NCBI GenBank assembly: GCA_021442155.1
Contig: CM038214.1
Span: forward strand, 317,595,001 to 317,659,000
DNA: 64,000 nucleotides
Direction: 5' to 3'
DNA from: Cymbidium sinense
Lineage: Eukaryota > Streptophyta > Magnoliopsida > Asparagales > Orchidaceae
The notes beneath the pieces are model-generated. The model did not search any database, was not told the DNA's origin, and saw nothing but the letters and a program-made list of their open reading frames with translations. Of this stretch, positions 10,330-20,410 are shown in pieces (the first letter of the stretch is position 1; every line of letters begins with the position of its first letter). Position numbers and translations under genes: made by a program.

Positions 10330-12650
10330 AGGTTGGTTGGTTGTCGCACCTTAGGATACACCACTCATGGTAGATGTAAGTTCGTTATGCTTTCTCTTTG
10401 AGTTGGCCACTGTACACCTATAGGCTTTCTTTTGTAGGGCTCAGGGTAACGCCCCTAGCAGCACCTCCCCTATGGGCATTATATTTAGATCATGTCTTTT
10501 GCGACACCATTTAGACACTACCCCTCTTAATATTAGATTGGGCAGTTCCCCATTCCTAGTAACCATTCATGTGGTTGGAGAATTCATCTTGTGGATGTGC
10601 AGATTCTCTTATGGTCCAATAAATCTGACATATTAAGGCCAACATAGCCCCTTCTCAGTGTGGTCCCTCACACACCAATAGGGTCCATGCAAACATATGA
10701 ATAAAATATATATTTACTTGTGGATTAGGAGGACACCCCTAGTGGTACCTTTTCCCAAGCAGGAATCTTATCTTTAGGGCAGTGTTAGCAAAACTCACTA
10801 TAAGGATCGCCTGACTACTCTTGAGTTGATATACATCTCGAGTGGAATTCACTCAGTAGTCACCCTTAAGTTGGGTTCTATTTGTTGTTCTACCAATAGA
10901 TCACCCCAGTGATTGTTTCCTGCTTTAGAAGATGTAAGTATGCTATGCCTTCTTCCTAGCACAGCCATTTCACACCAAAAGGCAACCCCTTAGGTTTGCT
11001 AGCTCTACCCCACAGCCAGTAGGCTATCCCTTTGGATTTGTAAATCTGAGATAGGAAAAGTTCGATATAGCCCCTTCTTAATGGGTTCATCACACACTGA
11101 TATGGTCCACAAATTAAATCTATCAAATTTGATTGAGCTCACATCCTTAGTAGATATGCCCTCAATTGAAAACCAAACTAAACCAAACAAACTATATTAA
11201 ATCACATAAAATTAAGATAAAATTAATCCTGACTACTTTTGAGTTGACATAAGTCCCCAGTGGCATTCACTCAGTAGTCACCATAGTTCAGGTTTGATTT
11301 ATTGTGCATCCAATAGATCACCCCAGTGATTGCTCCTCATTTTGGAAGATGTAAGTCTGCTATGACTTCTTCTTAACATAGTCATTGCACACTAAAAGGA
11401 AACCCCTTAGGTTGGCTAGCTCTATCTCGCAGTCGGTAGACTATCCCTTCGGATTTGTAAACCAGAGGTAGGCCAAAGTTGATATAGCCCTTCTGAGTGG
11501 GTCCATTGCACACCGACATGGACCATACCTTAAATCAAATCTTATTAAACCCAATATGATTTTCCCCAATAGAGTTAAATCATACCCTTCTCGCTAGTGG
11601 AGCCCCAAATCATATATAAATGTGTCAAGCAAATAATTCAAATTCAAAACCAGCCTCCCTAACAAAGCCAAATTAAACCAACTCCCCTAGTAGAGTTTAA
11701 ATCAAAGAAATCCAACCAAACTCTTATTCCCAATAGGTACATCCCCAAACAAATTTATGAAATTAAACTCAAATCCCAATCCTCAATGGATAGCCCAAAC
11801 CTGCTTCCCTAGTTGAAGGTTCATATACCTAATCCCTAGCAAACTTGAGCCCATATCTCTAGTGGATGTGCCTCCACATCAATTAAAATAAAATAAATTA
11901 AAGTCGATTCGATCTTAATCCACAGTGGATTATAGATTCTTTTCTCCAGTGGATCTTCTTTCCATAAATCATATAATCAAATCAAATTCAAACCTTATCC
12001 TTAGTAGATTTTCTTCTTCTATGCCCTCGATATAGACCCCTCACATGTCATGTACTATGCATGTGTGATCCCCTAATAGATCTCCCTCCATGCCTTTGAC
12101 TTGGAATTCCCATCAAGTCATATTTCTTCTCTTATGCACACGTTTAATACTTCAACCAAAAGCCTAACAATGTGTTTGTTCAAATTATGTCATCTTAATA
12201 TTGTAATCAACATTGTATGATTTGTGATGGTTCAAGCTCAAACTAACTATATAATATCATTCTACACATATTATAGCGTGAATTAACATAATATATTATA
12301 TTATAATATATGATGTTATATTCTAATTTGCTATAATATAATATATTGTCTAATAGTACACCTCATTAGAATCACTTAAAAGGAACAAATAACAAAATTT
12401 TCTCAGAATATGAATAATGTTCATTTTGGATGTAAAATTATTATTTTCCAATTAGAAATGGTACAAAATAGCATAATTTTGGTGTTGCTTCATAGTGTGT
12501 GTAGTGAATTAGGCCAAATTATGCCATCTCAATCTTCAAATTAACATTTTTGTGAGTTTTGACCCAATGTATTATAACAAAACTAAAACATACTAAAATT
12601 TACAATAACATTTAGTAACACACCACCAAATTCATATATATGTGAAGTTA
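10330..12650 (+). repeat. Blocks C and D, second copy of the 2.3-kb tandem duplication
   Basis: This is a diverged direct copy of 8011-10329: the same order of the ATTCACTCAGTAG segments (10840, 11260), the same run of CCCTAGTGG-like motifs (11540-12100), and the same AT-rich end, with GAATTAGGCCAAATTA at 12506 in place of the perfect palindrome. No gene is seen. Confidence -1.
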
Positions 12651-13608
12651 TATTGGTATGTACATTATATTTTATGCTTTCATATAATATATTATCTTAC
12701 ATTACACCTTAAAATGAATCACTTTAAGCAAAACATTTATAAAATTAGGTTGAAAAATGAACATTTATTTTAGATGCAAAATTCCATCTTTTGATTAAAT
12801 GACACACCACACCCAATGATGTTCACTAAAGCTTACCTTAAATTTGGCCAAATCCCATCATCTCAGCCTATAAATCAGTATTTTTAAGAATTGTACTAGT
12901 ACAAACTCTACTACCTCATACTATAACAAACTAAGATATGCTAAACAATAAGTAGTAATACAAAATAGTATGTTGTAATGGATGATGCTACACTATATTA
13001 TGGCATCTTATTTTATAATACACTCTAACTTATTATATTATATTATATTTCATATCACATCACAAAGGATTGGTTAAGATAAAAGATCATAAAATTAGTC
13101 TAAACTATAAAAAACTATATATTTTAGTCGTATCACGTACATATTTTAAATTAAAATAATATATTATGATTCCATGCTCTACGTATTATGAATTTGGCCA
13201 AATTCCACCATTTTAAAGTCTAAATCAACATTTTTATAAATAATGCTAGTGTAGGCTCAACAGCATGATTGTAAAATACTAAAAGAATTTAAAATGCACA
13301 AAACAATATATTATCATATATGATGCTATACTATACTTAACATATAATATTTATTTTGAACATAAAAATCTTACCTTTTAGATTACAAGTGGTGTAGAGC
13401 ACCTTTGGTACTACAACCTAATTCCCACTTCAAATTTAAATAATTTCATCATCTGATTTATTAAATTAATATTTTTATGATTTATATTAGTACGATACCA
13501 TAATATACTAAAACATTTCAAACTTTCTTTTAATATCCAATAACACATCACTACATGCTCAAATATATGATGCTACATTATACTATAATATATGGTATTA
13601 TAATATGA
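12651..13608 (+). repeat. Block D remainder: AT-rich ~340-bp monomers
   Basis: Diverged tandem monomers, each with an (A)ATTTGGCCAAAT core: 12841, and a perfect GAATTTGGCCAAATTC at 13190-13205. Each core is followed about 25-40 bases later by an AT(C/T)AAxxTTTTTATxA segment. TATTATA-type self-complementary runs lie between. Together with 12506 the spacing is about 335-350 bp. No gene is seen. Confidence -1.
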
Positions 13609-14209
13609 TTTAGGGTTAGGGTTTAGGGTATTCAAATCTAATAACCAAAGGAAAGTCATTTGAAGACATTATCTTTTAGCCATAACATTAGGATTAGGTC
13701 ATTCTTTAGATCTACTCCTAATGACATCTTTATTCAAGATTTATGGCTTAGGATTTAGGGTTAGGGTTTATGGTTGGTTTAGTATTTAGGGTTTAGGGTT
13801 TAAGGTTATTTTAGGCTTTAGGGTTTATGGTTTGGGGTTTAGGATTTAGGGTTTAGGGTTTAAGGTTGTAGGTTTTAAGGTTTAGGGTTTATGGTCTTAG
13901 GGTTCAGGTTTTAAAGTTAAGGATTTAGGGTTTTAGGGTTTAGGGTTTAGGGTTAATGGTCTTAGGGTTCAGGGTTTAAAGTTAAGGATTTAGGATTTTA
14001 GGGTTTACAGTTTAGGGTTTATGGTTTAAAGTTTAGGGTTTAGGGTTTATGGTTTAAGGTCTAGGGTTAAGGGTTTAGGGTTTAAGGTTTTAGGGTTTAG
14101 GGTTTAGGTTTTAAGGTTTATGGTTTAGGGTTTAGGGTTTAGGGTTTAGGGTTTAGGATTTAGGTTTTAGATTTAGGGTTTAATTTTTAGTTTAGGGTTT
14201 AGGGTTTTT
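13609..14209 (+). repeat. Start of telomere-like array E with a conserved spacer
   Basis: TTTAGGGTTAGGGTTTAGGG starts at about 13609. It is interrupted at about 13632-13750 by a non-telomeric spacer containing ATTAGGATTAGGTCATTCTT. That spacer is conserved in reverse at 37775-37905, so it is part of the ancestral unit. From 13755 TTTAGGG and close variants (TTTAAGG, TTTATGG, TTTTAGGG) dominate, including several perfect tandem runs near 14120-14160. Confidence -1.
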
Positions 14210-14566
14210 TAAACAGAAAAAAAATTCAGATTCAACAATTTTTCTTTTTTATTTCATCAACCAAGTAGTTTTCTAAAGAAAGATAAAATAGCATAAAAGA
14301 AAAACCATAGCTCTTATAAAGGCAAAGTTCCATAAAGATAGGATTTTAGTTTCTTATCCCATTCCTCACCTCTGTAGTAGGATCCACCATCATATCCCGA
14401 TCTCTCCTCCACCACCATGATGGTAACCTCATGCTCCTCCCCTCCTGCCACCATTACTTTGACCACCACCTCCATATCCCATCTCCGGATCCCCACCACC
14501 ACGATTGTATCTAGCCTCCACCATCTAGGAGCGGTTGATGATGATGTTCTTGCCATCAAGGTTTAA
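14210..14566 (-). pseudogene. Captured 3' part of a glycine-rich RNA-binding protein gene
   Basis: On the - strand the segment begins NLDGKNIIINRS, the last strand of an RRM domain as in plant GRP7/GRP8-type proteins. It passes into a Gly-rich region with YNRGGGD, GYGGGGQSNGG, GGGGERSGYDGGSYYRG and then leaves the frame. Stops and small indels break it. A 3'-UTR-like tail follows, down to 14210. The same fragment, in the equivalent orientation, occurs at 35166-35600 and 37112-37510. The functional protein binds RNA in stress and clock responses; this piece lacks most of the RRM and cannot act so. The identification rests on the RRM end and the Gly/Tyr pattern. Confidence -1.
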
Positions 14567-14574
14567 TTCTTTGG

Positions 14575-17500
14575 GTTTAGGTTTAGGTTTAAGTTTTTAG
14601 GTTTTTATAGGTTTATTTTTAAATTTATTTAGTTACTTTAGGGTTTAGGTTTTAGTTAAGTTTATTTAGGTTAGGTTTAATTAGGTTTAAGTTTTAGGTT
14701 TGGGGTTTAGGGTTTAGAGTTTTAGTTTAGGGTTTGGGGTTTATTTAGTTTAGGGTTTAGTTTTAGGATTAGGTTTAGGGTTAGTTTAGGTTTATTTATT
14801 TTTTTAGTTTAAGTTTAGGTTTTATTTTAGGTTTTAGGGTTTAGGTTTAGGGTTTAGGTTTAGGTTTAGTTGGGTTTAGATTTTAGGTTTAAGTTTAGGG
14901 TTAGGGAGTTTAGGGTTTTAGGTTTTGGGTTTAGGTTTAGGTTTTAGTTTTTTTAGGTTTAGGTTTAGAGTTTAGGTTTTTGGTTTAGGTTTTTAGTTTT
15001 ATTTTTATTTTTTTTAGGGTTTAGGTTTAGGTTTTATTTGGGTTTAAGTTTATTTATTTTTTTAGGGTTTATTTATTTTAGAGTTTATTTTTAAAATTAG
15101 GAGGTATGTTTAGTTTACTTAGTTTATTTAGTTTTATTTATGTTTATTTTATTTTTATTTTTATTTAGTTTATTTTTTTATTTAGTTTGTTTATTTTTAT
15201 TTAGGTTTTAGTTTATTTTTCTTTTTTAGGTTTAGGTTAGGTTTAGGTTTAGGTTTTATTTCTTTTTTTTAGGTTTTAGGTTTTATTTTAGGTTTATTTT
15301 AGGTTTTATTTTAGTTTAGGTTTAGGTTTATTTTAGGTTATTTTATTTAGGTTTAGATTTTGGATTTTAGGTATAGAAGGAGGTTTAGGATTTAGGGTTT
15401 AGGTTTAGGGTTTTAGGGTTTAGGGTTTAGGTTTAGGGTTTAGGTTTAGGTTTAGGGTTTAGGGTTTATTTAGGTTTAGGTTTAAATTTAGTTTAGGTTT
15501 AGGTTTAGGATTTTTTTGGGTTTAGGTTTAGGTTTAGTTTATTTATTTTAGTTTAGGTTTAGGTTTATTTTATTTGTTTATTTTAATTATTTTTAAATTT
15601 AAATTAGGTTTAAGTTTATTTAGTTTATTTTATTTATTTTGTTTATTTTATTTTATTTTTAGGTTTACTTTTTATTCTTGTTTAGTATAGTTTTAGGTTT
15701 AGGTTTACATTTAGGTTTATTTTTTAATTAAGTTTTATTTTTATTTTATTTTTTTTAGATTTAGGTTTTATTTTTATTTTTATTTTTTTAGGTTTAGGTT
15801 TTTTATTTATTTTTTTAGGTTTAGGTTTAAGTTTTTTTAGCTTTTATTTTTAGTTTTGGTTTAGGTTTAAACTTTTATTTTCAGTTTAATTTATTTTATT
15901 TAGTTTAGGGTTTAGGTTTAGTTCATTTTAAGTTTGGGTTTAGGTTTATTTATTTTAGTTTAGTTTATTTAGTTTAGGTTTATGTTTATTTTATTTTATT
16001 TTTTTTAAGGTTTAGGTTTTTTTTAAGTTTGTGTTTAGGTTTTATTTTATTTTTTTTGGTTTTAGGTTTAAGTTTTAATTTAGTTTTCTTTTTATTTTAT
16101 TTTAGGTTTATTTTTATTTAGATTTTGTTTTAGTTTATTTAATTTTTAGTTTAGTCTAGGTTTTATTAATTTTATCTTAGTCTAGTTTTAATTTCTTATT
16201 TAGGTTTAGCTTAGGTTTAGGTTTAGGTTTTAGTTAAGGTTTTATTTTATTTTTCATTTATGTTTGGGTTTTTTATAGGTTTTATTAGTTTAGGTTTAGG
16301 TTTTAGGCTTTTAGGGTTTAGGGTTTAGGGTTTGGGGTTTAGGGTTTAATGTTTAGGGTTTACGGATTAGGGTTTAGGGTTGATTGCTTACGGTTGTAGG
16401 TTTTATGGTTTAGGGTTTAGGATTTTTGGTTTTGGGTTTAGGGTTTCAGGCTTTAGGTTTTAAGGTTTTGGGTTTAGGGTTTAGGGTTTAGGGTTTTAGG
16501 GTTTAGTGTTTAGGGTTTAGGGTTTAGGGTTTAGTTTTTTTAATTAGGAAAATTAGTAGGTTTTGGTTTATTTAGTTTATTTTTCTTATATTTTAGTTTA
16601 TTTTATTTTTTTATTCTTAGTTAGGTTTATTTTTTATTAAGTTTAGTTTAATTATTTTAGGTTTATTTATTTTAGTTTAGGTATTTTATATTAGTTCATT
16701 TTTTAGGTTTAGGTTTTGGTTTATGTTTATTTTTTAGTTTAGTTATATTTTTATTTTATTTTTTAGGTTTAGGATTTATTTTTTTATTTCTAAGTTTAGG
16801 TTTAGGTTTTTATTTTAATTTTTTAGGTTTATGTTTTATGTTTTTATTTTAGGTTTATTTTTATGTTTTATTTTTGAGTTTAGGTTTAGGTTTATTTTTA
16901 GTTTATTTTATTCTAATTAGTTTATGGTTTAGTTACCTTATTTTAGGTATAGGTTTTATTTATTTTAGTTTAGGTTTAGGTTTATTTTACTTTATATATT
17001 TTAGGGTTAGGTTTTTTTTAGTTTATTGTTTAGGTTTTATTTTTTAATTATTTTTAGGTTTTATTTTTAGGTTTATTTTTTAGGTTTAGGTTTTTATTTT
17101 ATTTTATTTTAGGTATATTTTCTTTTTATTTTATGTTTAGTTTTTATTTTATTTAGGCTTTTTATTTTTAGGTTTATTTTATTTTTAGTTTAGTTTAGGT
17201 TTTATTTATTTCATTTTAGTTTTATTTTTTAATTTTTTAATTTTAGGTTTAGGTTTAGGCTTAAGTTTAGGTTAGGTTTTAGTTTATGTTTTTATTTCAT
17301 TTAATTTTATTTATTTTATGTAGGTTTAAGTTTATTTATTTATTTTATTTAGTTAAGTTTAGGTTTTTTTAGGTTTTAGGGTTTAGGTTTAGGGTTTGGG
17401 GTTTAGGGTTTTATTCATTAAGTTTAGGTTTAGGGTTTAGGTTTTGGTTTTAAGGTTGTAGGGTTTAGGGTTTTAGTTTAGGGTTTAGATTAGGTGGTTT

Positions 17501-20035
17501 AGGGTTTAGGTTTAGGGTTGTAGGTTTAGGTTTAGGGTTTTGGTTTTAGGGTTTAGGGTTGTAGGGTTTCAGTTTAGTTTAGTTTAGGGTTTAGGGATTA
17601 GGGTCTTAGGGTTTATTTTATTTATTTAGGGTTTAGGTTTAGGGTTTTTTTTATTTAAGTAAACCAATAGGTTTAGGTTTGTTTTTTCTTTATTTTAATT
17701 TATGTTTAAATTTTTATTTAGTTTAGTTTATTTATTTTTGGTTTATTTATTTTAGTTTAGGTTTTTTATTTTAGTTCTTTTTTTAGGTTTAGGTTTAAGT
17801 TTAGGTTTACTTTTTAGTTGAGTTTATTTTATTTTATTTTTAGGTTTAGGTTTATATTTTATTTTAGGTTTAGCTTTAGATTTTTTATTTTTAGGTTTAG
17901 TTTTTAGGTTTATTTTTAGGTTTTTTAATTTAGGTTTAGGTTTATTTTTAGTTTATTTTAGTTTATTTAGTTTATGGTTTATGTTTAGTTTATTTTAGGT
18001 TTAGGTTGAGGTTTTCTTTATTTTAGTGTAGTTTATTTTAGTTTAGGTTTAGGTTTTTTAGTTTAGTGTTTACATTTTATTTTTTATTTTAGGTTTATTT
18101 TTTAGGTTTAGGTTTTATAATTTTATTTTATTTTATTTTGGGTTTATTTTATTTTTATTTTACGTTTAGTTTTTATTTTATTTTATTTTTTATTTTTAGG
18201 ATTATTTTATTTCTTATTTTAGTTTAGGTTTTTATTTATTTTATTTTAGTTTACTTTTTAATTATTATTTTATTTTTTAAATTTAGGTTTAGGTTTTAGT
18301 TTAAATTTTAGTTTAGGATTTTATTTTATTTTATTTTTTATTATATTTAGGTTTATGTTTTTTATTTATTTTATTTTTAGGATTTATTTAGTTTAGTTTT
18401 AGGTTTTTAGGTTTTTAAGATTTAGGGTTTAGGGTTTGGTATTCAAGGTTTAAGGTTTAGGGTTTAGGGTTTGGGGTTTAGGTTCTGATTTAGGGTTGTG
18501 GTTTAGGGTTTAGGGTGGATTTAGGATTTTTTAGGGTTTAGGTTTAGGGTTTAGGGTTAGGGTTTTTCTTAAAATAAAATTAAGTAAACTAGTAGGTTTT
18601 GATTAATTTAGTTTTTTATTTATTTATTTTATTTATTTTATTTTCTTTTGATTTAGGTATTTTTTATTTTTTATTTAGTTTAGTTTATTTATTTTAGGTT
18701 TATTTATTTTAGTTTAGCCTTTTATTTTAGTTTATTTTTTTAGGATTAGGTTTAAGTTTCAGTTTAATTTTTAGTTTAGTTTTATTTATAATTTATTTTC
18801 AAGGTTTTGATTTTATTTTTTTATTTTTATGTTCAGGTTTAGGTTTTTATTTTATTTTTTTAGGTTTAGGTTTTAGATTTTTATTTTAGGATTATTGTTA
18901 GGTTTTATTTTTTAGTTTAGGTTTAGGTTTATTTTTAGTTTATTTTATTTTATTAAGTTTAGGTTTAGGTTTATTTAATTTATTTTTGGTTTAGGTTTAC
19001 ATTTTATGTATTTTAATTTAGTTTATTTTAGTTTATGTTTAGGTTTATTTTATTGTTATTTTAGGTTTAGGTTTTTTTTAGTTTAGGGTTTATGTTTTAT
19101 TTTTTTATTTATTTTAGGTTTTGTTTTAAGTTTATTGTTTAGTTTATGTTTTTTATTTTATTTTATTTTTTAGGTTTAACTTTATTTATGTTTTTTTTAT
19201 TTTAGTTTAGGTTTTATTTATTTTATTTTATTTTAGTTTTATTTTTATTTTATTTTCTTTTAGGTTTAGGTGTAGGTTTAGATTTTAGTTTATGTTTTCA
19301 TTTTATTTTATTTTTAATTTATTTTGGTTTTATTTTTTATTATTATATTTTTTAGGTTTTATTTAGTTTAGGTTTAGGTTTTTTAGGTTTTTAGGTTTTA
19401 GGGTTTAAGGTTTAGGGTTTAGGGTTAGTTTATTATATTTTTTGTTTAGGGTTTAGGGTTTAGGGTTTATGGTTTAGGGTTTAGGGTTTAGGTTTTCGGG
19501 TTTGAGGTTTAGGGTTTAGGGTTTAAGGTTTAAAATTTTTAGGATTTATGATTTAGGGTTTTGGGTTTGGGTTTAAGGTTTAGGGTTCAGGTTATAGTTT
19601 CGGGTTTAGGGTTTTTGGTTTTCTTTTTTTTAATAGAGAACAAATTAGTTTTTTTTATTTATGTTTATTTTTTTTATTTTTTTATAGTTTATTTTATTTA
19701 TTTTGGTTTATTTATTTTAGTTTAAGTTTATTGAGTTTTATTTTTATTTTACTTTTTAGGTTTAGGTTTTATTTTTTATTGTTAGGTTGAGGTTTAGGAT
19801 TTTATTTTATTATTTTAGGTTTAGGTTTTAGGTTTTATTTTTTAGTTTAGGTTTAGGATTATTTTTAATTTATTTTATTATTATTTTTAGTTTAGGGTTT
19901 ATATTTAGTTTATTTTAGGTTTTGGTTTAGGTTATATTTATTTTAGTTTAGTTTATTTTAGTTTAGGTTTAAGTTTACTTTATTTTTATTTTAGGTTTAG
20001 GTTTTCTTTTTTTAGTTTAGTGTTTAGGTTTTATT
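14575..20035 (+). repeat. Long degenerate telomere-like array E
   Basis: For about 5.4 kb the + strand is built from TTTAGGG, TTTAGG and TTTATTTTA variants and is almost free of C. Dense TTTAGGG blocks recur at about 15370-15470, 16300-16530, 17370-17650, 18400-18570 and 19380-19620. They are separated by TTTATTTTA/TTTAGGTTTAGG-rich stretches, giving a higher-order period of roughly 1 kb. Several blocks end in a shared non-telomeric tag like AAATTAGTAGGTTT (16545, 18575; a weaker one at 17655). This is not an active telomere: the motif is too degraded and other sequence follows. The array ends abruptly in a truncated protease gene at about 20036. No gene is seen inside. Confidence -1.
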
Positions 20036-20404
20036 TGATTATAATGTCTTAGCTCACCTTAGAAAGTTTAAAGTTAAGTATATCTGGCATACTTGTTATC
20101 CAAAGAGATGAGGAAATCTCTAATCAAGGCCTTACTTGATCTAGAGATATACTTAGCTGATTGTCTACTAAAGGCATGCCACTGGACATCTTAGAGTTAC
20201 ATTCGGATGAAGACTTACTCCCAGGGATGGCAGCACAACCTCTTTACATTAGTGGATGTTGGCGGTCTGAGACTATCAAAGTTTTGGTTGACCCAGTGTA
20301 TCAATTAACATTATGAGTCAAACCCTTGCCTACTTGAGGATAGAGATCTCCAAACTCTAAAAAGAAAGGATGATGTTGAGAGGATTCTATGAATAAGGCG
20401 AGAG
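20036..20404 (+). pseudogene. Gypsy protease first half, truncated by array E
   Basis: The stretch matches 54168-54580 in reverse complement. It covers the end of the gag-protease region: a LAHLRKF segment, degenerate LLLGM and PLYISG-like pieces, and VLVDP at the place of the aspartic protease active site. It ends with RGFYE-stop-GERAL at the LTR insertion point. Several stops are present. The upstream gag part is missing because the telomere-like array joins here. Its second half is the type of sequence seen at 3946, beyond the inserted LTR. Confidence -1.
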
Positions 20405-20410
20405 GGCCTT
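20405..20410 (+). repeat. Target-site copy GGCCTT flanking L1'
   Basis: Six bases at the junction between protease first half and LTR, identical to the copy at 3946-3951 that flanks the other LTR end in the next unit. Confidence -1.

Noticed and set aside
14314..14559. 81-codon open frame as an intact glycine-rich protein gene
   Set aside because: The true reading frame switches within it. Only its end (SGYDGGSYYRGEEW) is in the GRP frame, and most of the RRM is absent.
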